From Thalassobacterium maritimum (GTDB lineage: Bacteria; Verrucomicrobiota; Verrucomicrobiia; Opitutales; Coraliomargaritaceae): 64,000 nucleotides of DNA. The stretch's first letter is position 1, and each line of letters starts with the position of its first letter. The notes beneath the pieces were generated by a model. The model was not told the DNA's origin. It saw only the letters and a list, made by a program, of their open reading frames with translations, and made no database searches. The stretch covers positions 62,001-126,000 of the forward strand of contig NZ_JARXHW010000006.1 of the NCBI RefSeq assembly GCF_031127805.1, given 5' to 3'. A program made the position numbers and the translations under genes. Of the stretch, positions 48,101 through 56,117 are shown one piece after another.

Positions 48101-48936
48101 AAGACCTCTTAGATGCCCGAGGCGAGGACGACAGCTTGTTTCACAAAATGGCGGCATCCCTGCGCGTCGAAGGCGCCTTCAACGTCAACTCCACCTCAGT
48201 GGATGCGTGGAAAGCTGTCTTAGGTGGCTTGATGCAAGCACGCTTGCCCACATACGATTATAGCTCAGGAGAAGACTCCGAAGACGGCGGCTTACTCATC
48301 TCACGCTTCTCATGGCCCTATCATGGCAAGGTGAACTTGGACCTCTCGACTGGCAGCGACAATTTTTGGAAAGGTGTGCGCGAGATTAGCGCCGACGAGT
48401 TGAACGATCTAGCACAAGCAATTGTCGATCAGGTCAAATTGCGCGGTCCCTTCTTATCGTTGGCCGACTTCGTGAATCGCTCCCTCAAAAATGATGACAC
48501 CGGCAAGATGGGCGCGCTACAAGCGGCGCTCGATGATCCCAAACGAGGGCTCAATACAAATGCCAAGCTATCCAGCTATGGAGACACTGGGCCCACAGCG
48601 ATTGGCACTGGATTCAGTGATCCTTTTAGCGATACGAATTCTCAGGCAGCCGGCATGCCAGGCTACGTGCTGCAAGCCGATCTGCTGCAGCGCATAGGGC
48701 CCATCCTAACAGCTCGCGGGGACACTTTCCTGATCCGTGCCTACGGAGAATACACAGATCCCATATCCGGTCAGACTATGAGCGAAGCATGGTGCGAAGC
48801 CATCGTGCAACGCACGCCACTCCCCGTAGATGTGAACATCACCGCGTCCCCTGAAGAACTCATTCAACCATCCGGCGAACTGGGACGAGGCTACGAAATC
48901 GTCAGCTTCCGCTGGCTCAACGAATCCGAAATTTAA
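45163..48936 (+). CDS. Verru_Chthon cassette protein A-like pilin-type membrane protein
   Basis: A 1257-residue protein. The N-terminus has a prepilin-like sequence, a short basic leader with GFALVIALSLMAFVLL (about residues 14-29), then SITTLVQVETTSATTLKSQ, as in large PilX/GspK-like minor pseudopilins. The long remainder contains Asn/Asp-rich beta regions and ends in segments resembling the Verru_Chthon cassette protein A family (ISADELNDLAQAIVDQVK and ARGDTFLIRAYGEY). Those proteins usually come with cassette members B, C and D, which are absent here. It follows a GH36 gene by 35 bases and shares its operator. A role in secretion or surface display of glycan-active proteins is inference. 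Confidence 0.82.
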   Translation: MLISTSKRPAANHGFALVIALSLMAFVLLLLLSITTLVQVETTSATTLKSQTLARQNARLGLIMAIGELQKQMGPDQRISARAAIFEPGSDGTTTGIEIYSPQWVGAWNTQTTGWLGLDHDERLTRGNWLVSGNTGLAPTDPNYITPSTNLDAYPSNQVATVQRDTSVSPTTEIKVLKESLPDNESHHFAYWISDENTKARVDLIDPDADSTSHAKLTTALATTRRSGIERLDQLDAYPANDSLVSKIVDLASTVFISKSSSASSTSEVIEDHYFNSLTPWSQGLLVDVKNGGLKRDLTQAFEYRKIFDKNFVVSPEDGSDQEALHFIDDDLMIADGIDGVDASGPNWSILRSYYRQYIPGSGSPQYGWIREDADGAELKSALRVDIEEYREFELEVPDYVAPFWSYARDYGKDNYRMNKYLGWQHNLPNYSFSPHASTGLPYQTPPSYQGKENGNDDRLFFPMSDNYQLQSWVTPLIARLQFSYALREGDEGLEMVVTPVIGIYNPYNTEIYLNRLVLGWAPNLVTTITVDGEDPVNFGIRELMPDAADGRVSLFIHDKDTGKELRFRPGETRYFGIDKNYSKYDPIRQSENGIAMFWRKSSGSPEIEISENESRPVYLTNYVAGAGGMVIPLKLRMEFMQNNSYGISEASQEGVTPIIRYQDGSYSPNRPTKQKTWGFTQSEMDRLAKLELLETDSGLYPGFNFEIKLEEDIGSGMTLGYGYSGSVLSIGKIFADAKGSDAISVSRYYNSVASANLQDELLSIGYWLKTTEEYNAPWRNLIDSNVRAIASNVEWDGFTDSTGYKVLSTYTTQDPNGSRGVLTSGASDIHLADKDRATGYWGTSIEPGGSSEVILFDRPRTALLSLGNLQHANLGRYNFDPSYMLGNSFANVRIELDQTESSAHSAWIYYSDLGKDPDYENFKLFDSSYLVNEKVWDRYYFSGITSTITEDEVEDFLSGDSSFANTRYTYDPDTAVITQDLLDARGEDDSLFHKMAASLRVEGAFNVNSTSVDAWKAVLGGLMQARLPTYDYSSGEDSEDGGLLISRFSWPYHGKVNLDLSTGSDNFWKGVREISADELNDLAQAIVDQVKLRGPFLSLADFVNRSLKNDDTGKMGALQAALDDPKRGLNTNAKLSSYGDTGPTAIGTGFSDPFSDTNSQAAGMPGYVLQADLLQRIGPILTARGDTFLIRAYGEYTDPISGQTMSEAWCEAIVQRTPLPVDVNITASPEELIQPSGELGRGYEIVSFRWLNESEI

Positions 48937-48942
48937 ACACCT

Positions 48943-49662
48943 ATGCACCACAGCTTAAAATTCCTACTCCTCGCCAGCCTACTGATAAGCGGCATCACTG
49001 CACAGGCTCAAACAGATGCGCCCGTCAAAACGAGCTTCAGTGCACTTAGCTGGAATCAATCGATACGAGGCATCCACTATTTTGTCGGCTCACAACGTAT
49101 CGATCTATCGATCCCCAATGGAGCCCCTACGCCCGCTTACGAATGCTGGGCTGACAGTAAGCTGACTTTCTATAAAGACGGCCCCGCAGACGCAAGCGGA
49201 GAGCCCACCTCCATCCCGATAGCAAGCACGACGATCGCCTCCAATGCTCCCGATCCACTACTGCTCTTCATTGATCAAGGCAATCAAACAGATCAATACA
49301 GGATCGCACATATCCAACTTCGGTTAAAAGCCAACGGTCAAGACCTGTATCGCATCTTCAACCTTTCTGAGTTCAACTTGATGACTCAGTTCGACGAAAA
49401 GCGACTCGCACTCGATGCGGGCAAGGACCTCACGCTCACACTCCCTGGTATCAACGGTCCTAACTTTGGAGTTATGATCGCATTACAAATGCCAAGTGAA
49501 ACACCCCAAGAGTGGCAATTGGCCTATAACACATTCTGGCCCTATCGCGCAGGCCGTAGTGGTCTTATTTTCATCAGCGACCGTCCCAATCGCCCTGGAA
49601 AAATCGACGTGCGCCGCTATTATATTCCTACCCAAACGGCACCTGAGCCAGACAGCCAGTAA
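48943..49662 (+). CDS. Secreted protein of unknown function, partner of the Verru_Chthon A-like gene
   Basis: A 239-residue protein with a signal peptide (MHHSLKFLLLASLLISGITA, cut near AQAQ). The mature part appears all-beta and has no motif I recognise (examples: LSWNQSIRGIHYFVGSQR and YRIFNLSEFNLMTQFDEK). It starts six bases after the pilin-like gene, so the two are very likely translated together and work together. By position it is the last gene of the GH36-headed run. It may be an extracellular partner or substrate of the pseudopilin-like protein. Confidence 0.72.
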   Translation: MHHSLKFLLLASLLISGITAQAQTDAPVKTSFSALSWNQSIRGIHYFVGSQRIDLSIPNGAPTPAYECWADSKLTFYKDGPADASGEPTSIPIASTTIASNAPDPLLLFIDQGNQTDQYRIAHIQLRLKANGQDLYRIFNLSEFNLMTQFDEKRLALDAGKDLTLTLPGINGPNFGVMIALQMPSETPQEWQLAYNTFWPYRAGRSGLIFISDRPNRPGKIDVRRYYIPTQTAPEPDSQ

Positions 49663-49712
49663 GTGGTCGCCCTTAGCTTACGGATGCAACCGAGCACAAG
49701 CCGTCGCACTTG

Positions 49713-49737
49713 TCCGCCGTAGCTTTGCGAAGGAGGA
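49713..49737. repeat. REP-like imperfect palindrome
   Basis: TCCGCC at 49713-49718 and GGAGGA at 49732-49737 flank GTAGCTTTGCGAA. The wording (TCCGCCGTAGCTT...GCGAAGG.GGA) matches a short dispersed palindrome type common in many bacterial genomes. It lies between two convergent genes, where it could also act as a terminator. Only one copy is in the window. Confidence 0.5.
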
Positions 49738-49760
49738 AGCGACGACGCCACGAAGCAGTG

Positions 49761-52331
49761 CTACTGCACGTCCGCGCGCACTGTAATCGGAACCGAGAAG
49801 CCGTTCTTAAAGCGCACTAGGATGGTCGCCTCGTTATCTTCGCCCGCTTCCAACTGCCCGCTCTGTAAACTAAAGCTGAGTGATTGTGTGCTGTGGGCAC
49901 TTAAGCTGCCTTTTGCGGGAGTGACTTGAAGCCAATCCACGGTGTGATTCATGCGCACCTCATACTCGAGTGACGTTTCCAGATCACCAGCGCTCAGCAC
50001 CACCTCAACGGGGCTAGATGCACCGTCCGCACTTCCCTTTAATTTCACGACATACTTGTCTGCGCTCACAGCAATCGGACGAATCGGAAACAAGGAGCTG
50101 CTGCCAAATTCAATCGCGCCTTGGTCCGGAGCACTGCCACGAAATTGATCCGCAAAGTTCAATAAAGCGATGCCGTCATCAATGCCCGAGGAGTCACTGG
50201 CTAAGCGAAAGTCCCCTGCCTCTGCGTTGATAAAAGTGGGCGCTGCATCCAAAATGCCGTTTGGCTCTTGCCCTGCTGCGTAGTTCACTGTCGCACTCGC
50301 CTGCCCCACAGTGGACAGATTATCATAGTCGAAACTATTCCACGCGTTGGCACCCGGATCGGAAATCGTGCGGCTATAGTCGGGGTGGGAATTCGTGGTT
50401 TGTATGATGTTATTTCGGCTCTGCGCTAGAAACATCGCGCGATTGCTATCGCGACCATAGCCAACCCCGGTCAGGCCGTTGCCTTTACCGATGATTGTAT
50501 TATTAAAGAAGTAGCTCTTGCCCTTGGAATAGGTATCGCCGCCGCCCAGCTTCACCATCGAGAAGCAGGCATTACGATCATCTCCCAAATCGAAAATCAG
50601 GTTTTGATACACGTAGGACGGCCCCACGACACAGGGGGTTAAACTCAAACCGACAAAGCAGTTCTCAATACGGTTGCCGAAGAAACGGGTGTTCATTTGA
50701 CCGCCGTCCATCTCGGTGGAGTCATCATTTGCGAAGGCCAGCATGTTGCCATAAATGTCGCTATCTCGGTAAAAGGAGCCGCGCGCATTCTCATTGTTCT
50801 CTCCTTCGATCACATCATTCCAGCGAAGGTCATCACTGCCGATTAGATCATTATAACGCACCACGAAGTTACCTTTCATGAGCTTGGTTTGGGTGTCGGC
50901 AATATTGCGCACATAGATGGCACTCGGCCCCGCGGGGTGACTGTAGCCGCCCCAATTATTGGCTCCGCTGCGCGGATCGTGCATATAACAGCGCTCCACG
51001 GTAACGCGTGAACTCGCATCCAGATAGACGCCCGCATCCTTATTGATCGCGCGGTTCATGCCGCGTTTCATATCCGCCTCAGTCTCATAAGCAAACTTGC
51101 CATCAGTAAAGTTGGGCTTGCGCGCCCAACCGGACATTTCGCAATCAACGATGCGGATTTGGTCGGACATTTGCACCTGCACGGCATGGCGTCGTCCGCC
51201 CTGAATGCCGATGTTTTCAAAAATCAGATAACTGCTATTTACGATTTTCAGTGCAGCCTCGTCGTCATAGCCACCGTCAATATCCGCAGTGCCGGTTCCA
51301 GTGATTTTGATCCAGGCATCCGGCTCACCGTGCATACTCTCAATCAGCAACTGGCCCCCCTCATAGAGACTCGCCACAGTAATCGTCTGCCCAATCGGCG
51401 GTGAGTCCTCCCATGTGCTCACCGTCGCGCCCGCTTCGTCGAGCTTGACGCCATCCGCTTCCAGCACCACCTGCACCTCGTAATCGCGGCCCTCATTGAG
51501 GCCCACGATACTGCTGCGATACTCGCCACGCTCCGCATCGAACTCAGGGGCAAAGGACTCATACCACTGCGTGCTCCCCGCCTCGCGGTAATACACATGT
51601 GCCTGTTCGTTGGCCACCTGACTGGCACGGCTAACATAGACACTGATCGACTCATAAGTGGAGACCAGCCGCACCGGCAGGTTGGACAATTCATAGAGGT
51701 GCACTTCGTCGAGCAAGAGTTTCGCGTCGCGGTTCCCCTTAGGAAAGGCCACACCGATGCCGACAAAGGCGGCCTCTTCAGGTGCGAGCTGATACGGACT
51801 TGAAAATTCGCGATACGGTGCCGTGCCGCGCAGATCGATCAAGGTGCTGGATTCGCCCAGACGGGTGCTACCGTCGGCGGCATAGAAAGTAAACGAAACC
51901 GTCGGACTGATCGAAATATTATCGGCCGCCGCTTGCAGCGACAACTTATAATAAGTCCCGCCCGAAATCGGGATTAACTTGTGCGAATATTTCAGAAAGA
52001 AATGCACGCCGTTCAATCTCAGCGCCTGATCCCCTGCTGCCACCAGTTCCGTTTCCGCTTTAACGTTTCCCTTCCAGTCCGAAACGCCCTGCTCCATCCC
52101 CGCATCGGGCGTTAAACTGGTGAGCTCCTGAGCAATCAACTGAGGCGAAAGAAATTCTGGAGTGACTGCGACTGCCGTTGTTAGTGCCTCTGCGCGCTGC
52201 ACAAGCTCAGGAGTCGCGACGTTTTCACGATCTGCGCCCTCTTTGCTGTTTTCTGGGGAGCATGCGACGAAGGAGAGACTCAGACAGCACAGAATAGCAC
52301 ATGTCAGTCGACGGTTCTTTTTATAAATCAT
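49761..52331 (-). CDS. Right-handed beta-helix lipoprotein, paralogue A
   Basis: An 856-residue lipoprotein (signal MIYKKNRRLTCAILCCLSLS with Cys in FVACS). Order of parts: one jelly-roll carbohydrate-binding-like module (about 75-220), a fibronectin III-like segment (VRLVSTYESISVYV and GLNEGRDYEVQVVLEADG), a right-handed beta-helix core (about 310-740, with YLIFENIGIQGG, IRIVDCEMSGW, NDLIGSD and FNNTIIG), and a C-terminal BACON-like domain (VDWLQVTPAKGSLSA). The core fits polysaccharide lyases or hydrolases, but I cannot place it in a family. It is very similar to the neighbour at 52536. Start ATG at 52331 rather than TTG at 52352. Confidence 0.85.
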   Translation of the reverse strand: MIYKKNRRLTCAILCCLSLSFVACSPENSKEGADRENVATPELVQRAEALTTAVAVTPEFLSPQLIAQELTSLTPDAGMEQGVSDWKGNVKAETELVAAGDQALRLNGVHFFLKYSHKLIPISGGTYYKLSLQAAADNISISPTVSFTFYAADGSTRLGESSTLIDLRGTAPYREFSSPYQLAPEEAAFVGIGVAFPKGNRDAKLLLDEVHLYELSNLPVRLVSTYESISVYVSRASQVANEQAHVYYREAGSTQWYESFAPEFDAERGEYRSSIVGLNEGRDYEVQVVLEADGVKLDEAGATVSTWEDSPPIGQTITVASLYEGGQLLIESMHGEPDAWIKITGTGTADIDGGYDDEAALKIVNSSYLIFENIGIQGGRRHAVQVQMSDQIRIVDCEMSGWARKPNFTDGKFAYETEADMKRGMNRAINKDAGVYLDASSRVTVERCYMHDPRSGANNWGGYSHPAGPSAIYVRNIADTQTKLMKGNFVVRYNDLIGSDDLRWNDVIEGENNENARGSFYRDSDIYGNMLAFANDDSTEMDGGQMNTRFFGNRIENCFVGLSLTPCVVGPSYVYQNLIFDLGDDRNACFSMVKLGGGDTYSKGKSYFFNNTIIGKGNGLTGVGYGRDSNRAMFLAQSRNNIIQTTNSHPDYSRTISDPGANAWNSFDYDNLSTVGQASATVNYAAGQEPNGILDAAPTFINAEAGDFRLASDSSGIDDGIALLNFADQFRGSAPDQGAIEFGSSSLFPIRPIAVSADKYVVKLKGSADGASSPVEVVLSAGDLETSLEYEVRMNHTVDWLQVTPAKGSLSAHSTQSLSFSLQSGQLEAGEDNEATILVRFKNGFSVPITVRADVQ

Positions 52332-52395
52332 AATTACACGGATGGGAGACAATAGGCCACAGAGACCACCTAAGGCACTAGCAAGAAGCTCGACG

Positions 52396-52406
52396 TGACT
52401 ATGTCA
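52396..52406. promoter_or_regulatory. GTGAC-N3-GTCAA operator candidate upstream of paralogue A
   Basis: TGACTATGTCA in the context CGTGACTATGTCAAGAA, 64 bases upstream of the ATG at 52331. Read on the minus strand it begins TTGACA, a perfect -35 box, so bound protein would block RNA polymerase. Confidence 0.7.
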
Positions 52407-52471
52407 AGAAGAAGCATTACTCACACGGTATTGATATCCCATGCCACGCATAGGATGTCCCCCATTAACTT

Positions 52472-52505
52472 AAAAGCCGCGCAGACGTGAATGTCTACGC
52501 GGCTT
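52472..52505 (-). terminator. Intrinsic terminator after paralogue B
   Basis: On the minus strand AAGCCGCGTAGAC (52493-52505) pairs with GTCTGCGCGGCTT (52474-52486) with one U.G pair, a 6-base loop and a T-rich tail. It lies 31 bases after the stop of the 52536-55871 gene and separates it from paralogue A, so the two genes have separate transcripts. Confidence 0.8.
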
Positions 52506-52535
52506 CGTGTCACTCAGATCGCCCCCTCAACTGGG

Positions 52536-55500
52536 CTACTGAACTTCTGCACGCACCGTAATCGGCACAGAAAATCCGTCATCGAAGCGCACTAAGATCG
52601 TGGCCTCTAAACTGTCGCCAGTGCTCAGCCCAGCGGTCTGCAAACTGAAGCTTAAAGTCTGTGTGCTGTTGGCACTCAAGCTGCCGGTTGCCGGCGTCAC
52701 TTGCAGCCAATCCACCGTATTGTTCATGCGCAGTTCATACCCAAGCGAAGTCTGCAGTGCACCGGTCGACAGCACCACATCCACAGGTGTGGATGCACCT
52801 CCAGCGATTCCCGTCAATGTGACTACATATTGGTCAGCACTCACCGCGATCGGACGGATGGGGAACAATGAACTATCGCCATGTTCGATGGCCCCTTGGT
52901 CGGGAGCGGCTCCGAGGAACTGGTCCGCAAGGTTTAACAAACCCAGGCCGTCATCAATGCCGGACGAGCCACTAGCGAGGCGGAAGTCCCCGACTGCGGC
53001 GTTCACAAAAGTAGGCGCATCATCAAGGATACCGTTGGCCTCTTGCCCCGCGGCATAGTTTACAGTCGCGGTGCTCTGCCCGACTGTCGACAAGTTGTCG
53101 TAATCGAAGCTGTTCCAGGCATTGGTTTCCGGATCCGAGATCGTGCGACTATAATCAGGGTGCGAGTTCGTGGTTTGAATAATGTTATTTCGACTCTGCA
53201 GCAAGAACATCGAACGATTGCTATCACTACCATAGCCGACTCCGGTCAAACCGTTGCCCTTGCCGATGATCGTATTATTAAAGAAGAAGCTCTTTCCTTT
53301 GGAATACGTATCCCCGCCACCGAGTTTCACAATGGAATAACATGCGTTACGATCATCCCCGATATCAAACATCAGGTTTTGATACACATATGTCGGGCCC
53401 ACCACATTGGGTGCCAAGCTCAAGCCTACAAAGCAGTTCTCGATACGGTTGCCGAAAAAACGAATGTTCATTTGTCCCCCGTCCAACTCGGTCGAGTCGT
53501 CATTCGCGAAGGCAAGCATGTTGCCATAGACATCGGTATCTCGGTAGAAAGAACCACGCTCGTTCTCATTGTTCTCGCCCTCGATCACATCGTTCCAGCG
53601 AATCTCATCACTGCCGATCAAGTCATTGTAGCGCACCACGAAGTTGCCTTTCATAATCTTCACTTGGGTGCCTGTGATGTTGCGCACATAAATCGCACTC
53701 GGGCCGGCAGGATGACTGTTGCCGCCCCAATTATTGGCCGAAGTCCGTGGGTCATGCATATAGCAACGCTCCACCGTCACACGTGAACTTTCGTAAAGAA
53801 AGACACCGGCATCCTTATTAATGGCAGAGTTGATGCCTGCATTCATATCAGACTCGGTTTCATACCAATACTTGCCATCGAAATAATTCGGCTGGCGGGC
53901 CCAACCTGACATTTCGCAATCAACGATGCGAATGTGATCCGACATTTGCACCTGCACGGCATGGCGACGTCCACCTTGAATTTCGATGTTCTCAAAGATC
54001 AAATAGCTGCTGTTCAGAATTTTCAATGCCACATCGTCCGCATACGCACCGTCGATATCGCCAGATCCGGTTCCGGTGATTTTAATCCAAGCATCCGGCT
54101 CGCCATGCATGTTTTCAATCAGCAGCTGGCCACCACTATAGAGACTCGCCACGGAAATAGTCTGCCCGATCGGGGGCGAAGCGTCCCAGGTGCTCACAGT
54201 AGCGCCTGCCTCGTCAAGCTTCACGCCATCGGCTTCTAGCACAACTTGCACCTCGTAATCGCTGCCCTCATTCAGCCCCACAATACTGCTGCGATACTCG
54301 CCGCGCACTGCATCAAACTCCGGCGGATAGGCTTCATACCATTGCGTCTCGCCGACTTCACGATAGTAAACATGCGCCACTTCATTGGCGACCTGTGCTG
54401 CGCGCCCGACATACACACTAACCGATTCATAGGTCGAGACCAAGCGCACTGGCAAATTCGACAATTCATAGAGATGCACTTCATCCAGATAGAGCTTTGC
54501 GCCCGAGTTACCACTCGGAAAAGACAGGCCGATTTTCACATAAGCGGTGCCGACCGGCGCGAGGTGATATGGGCTTGATGCCTCGCGGTAAGGCGCGGTC
54601 CCTTCGACATCGATCAGCGTGCGGGATGCATCTAGCTTGGTTGTGCCATCAGCCGCATAGAAGCTAAACGAGATCGTTGGGCTCACGGCGATCGCCTCAG
54701 CGGCATATTGTAGCGCAAGCTGATAATAGCGGCCCTCCGTCGCAGGAATCAAATCGTGTGAATAGCTCAAAAAGAAATGCTCCCCGTTAAAGCGCAGGGC
54801 TTGTGCGCCTGCCGCAACCACAGTCGTCTCTGCATGAACATTGCCATTCCAATCCGACACGCCGTTCTCCATGCCAGGGTCCGGCGTCAAACTCGTCAGC
54901 GCTTGATCAATGAGCGCGGGAGAGGCAAAGCCTGAATCCACCGCATCGGTCGTAATCACGACATCATCCAAATAAGTGGTACCACTTCCGGGCTGTGCGG
55001 CGGCAAAGTAAAAGCGCGCAGATTCAGCCCCCACTGGCGGCTGGATCCCATCTGCGAAATAAATCGCATAGTCGTTGGTTCCAGTCAATCCGAGCAAATG
55101 GTCGCTGGCAATTTCCGCATCCGCTGCATCGTAGTAGCGAATTTGAAAGACCCCCTCGGAGGTGGTATTGTCCGAAGCGGCAGCAAAGGACACGGTGTAT
55201 TCAAGCGCTGGATCGCAGTCGAACTCATACCAAGACTGCTTCCACCAAGAGCCATGCTGTAAGACCGATGCAGAACTGCCCTCAAATGCATTGCTGTCCA
55301 GACTTGCATGCCCTTGATACCACCCCGTGTAGCCGTTCTCAAAACCACCGTTGCTATTCACGATGACCGCCTTGTGCTCAAACAGATCGCAATACAAGTC
55401 ATCAAAATAGACGCTGCCATAGCTGGAAGTGCCCTTGCCTACAAACAATTGGAAGCTGGCGTATTCAGTCCCACTAGGGACCACAATTGATTCCTGTAGC

Positions 55501-55871
55501 AAGGTCCAATCCTGGTCGCCTGAAACCTCTCCAGCACCGACCGATGAAATTGCTTGATCGCTGGAATCATAAAAGGTCACGCGTAGGCCCCCTTCCCCCA
55601 CTACGATCGCCTCACTTTTTAAATAGCCGCCGAAGGACATGATCTGCCCTCCTTCACAATCCACGGTTTGCGAAATAGTGCGCCAGAAATACAGTTGATC
55701 GATTCGGCCCGATTGCGCGCCCGCGTAGACCTCCGATGTTTCCACCTCAATGCTATACCACTGAGAGCTGCCCGATTCAAAGCCGGGATTTTGTAAGACT
55801 TGCTCCGCAGAGCTCAGTAAGGGAAGTGCACACAGGGTAGCGGTTAAAACAACCAGACAACGGTCAATCAT
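52536..55871 (-). CDS. Secreted beta-helix protein, paralogue B, with three carbohydrate-binding-like modules
   Basis: An 1111-residue protein with a normal signal peptide (residues 1-22, LPLLSSAEQ). It has three jelly-roll modules in a row (about 23-165, 170-310 and 325-465; for example LQNPGFESGSSQW, NGGFENGYTGW, MENGVSDWNGN), then the same fibronectin III-like, beta-helix and BACON-like parts as the neighbour at 49761. By eye the shared parts match at far more than three residues in four; motifs such as GQMNIRFFGNRIENCFVGLSL occur in both. The extra two modules mark expansion. It may bind and cut the same glycan as paralogue A, one as lipoprotein, the other released. Confidence 0.86.
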   Translation of the reverse strand: MIDRCLVVLTATLCALPLLSSAEQVLQNPGFESGSSQWYSIEVETSEVYAGAQSGRIDQLYFWRTISQTVDCEGGQIMSFGGYLKSEAIVVGEGGLRVTFYDSSDQAISSVGAGEVSGDQDWTLLQESIVVPSGTEYASFQLFVGKGTSSYGSVYFDDLYCDLFEHKAVIVNSNGGFENGYTGWYQGHASLDSNAFEGSSASVLQHGSWWKQSWYEFDCDPALEYTVSFAAASDNTTSEGVFQIRYYDAADAEIASDHLLGLTGTNDYAIYFADGIQPPVGAESARFYFAAAQPGSGTTYLDDVVITTDAVDSGFASPALIDQALTSLTPDPGMENGVSDWNGNVHAETTVVAAGAQALRFNGEHFFLSYSHDLIPATEGRYYQLALQYAAEAIAVSPTISFSFYAADGTTKLDASRTLIDVEGTAPYREASSPYHLAPVGTAYVKIGLSFPSGNSGAKLYLDEVHLYELSNLPVRLVSTYESVSVYVGRAAQVANEVAHVYYREVGETQWYEAYPPEFDAVRGEYRSSIVGLNEGSDYEVQVVLEADGVKLDEAGATVSTWDASPPIGQTISVASLYSGGQLLIENMHGEPDAWIKITGTGSGDIDGAYADDVALKILNSSYLIFENIEIQGGRRHAVQVQMSDHIRIVDCEMSGWARQPNYFDGKYWYETESDMNAGINSAINKDAGVFLYESSRVTVERCYMHDPRTSANNWGGNSHPAGPSAIYVRNITGTQVKIMKGNFVVRYNDLIGSDEIRWNDVIEGENNENERGSFYRDTDVYGNMLAFANDDSTELDGGQMNIRFFGNRIENCFVGLSLAPNVVGPTYVYQNLMFDIGDDRNACYSIVKLGGGDTYSKGKSFFFNNTIIGKGNGLTGVGYGSDSNRSMFLLQSRNNIIQTTNSHPDYSRTISDPETNAWNSFDYDNLSTVGQSTATVNYAAGQEANGILDDAPTFVNAAVGDFRLASGSSGIDDGLGLLNLADQFLGAAPDQGAIEHGDSSLFPIRPIAVSADQYVVTLTGIAGGASTPVDVVLSTGALQTSLGYELRMNNTVDWLQVTPATGSLSANSTQTLSFSLQTAGLSTGDSLEATILVRFDDGFSVPITVRAEVQ

Positions 55872-55985
55872 AGGATTCCTTATTTATGGGGTTCTATTGA
55901 ATCACGTTTGCAGAGTAGTGAGCGCTTAAACATGATACGGGGAAGCCGAATCTAATAACACACATTAATAAAGAACAAGCACCTT

Positions 55986-55996
55986 TGACGTAGTCA
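55986..55996. promoter_or_regulatory. GTGAC-N3-GTCAA operator candidate upstream of paralogue B
   Basis: TGACGTAGTCA; on the minus strand the context is CGTGACTACGTCAAAGG. It ends 114 bases upstream of the ATG at 55871, farther than in the other four units, which leaves room for a promoter downstream of it. Confidence 0.65.
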
Positions 55997-56032
55997 CGGT
56001 AAGATAGACAAAAAATTTACTTACACACAAAG

Positions 56033-56059
56033 TAGCCAGAGGGAATCCCCCTCTGGCTA
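56033..56059 (-). terminator. Hairpin terminator after paralogue C
   Basis: TAGCCAGAGGG (56033-56043) pairs with CCCTCTGGCTA (56049-56059) over 11 bases with a 5-base loop. On the minus strand it is followed by CTTTGTGTG, only modestly T-rich. It lies about 60 bases after the stop of the gene at 56118. Confidence 0.6.
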
Positions 56060-56117
56060 TATGCATACAAAACCGAAGTGCTGGCTAGCGATCTAGCTCG
56101 AAGGCTTCGAAAAAGAA

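Noticed and set aside
45163..49662. A complete Verru_Chthon A-B-C-D cassette
   Set aside because: Only the A-like protein is present; no B, C or D type pilin-like genes flank it.
52600..53786. Long antisense open frames in the beta-helix genes
   Set aside because: They mirror the repetitive, strongly biased codon use of the beta-helix genes; the encoded sequences have no recognisable fold.
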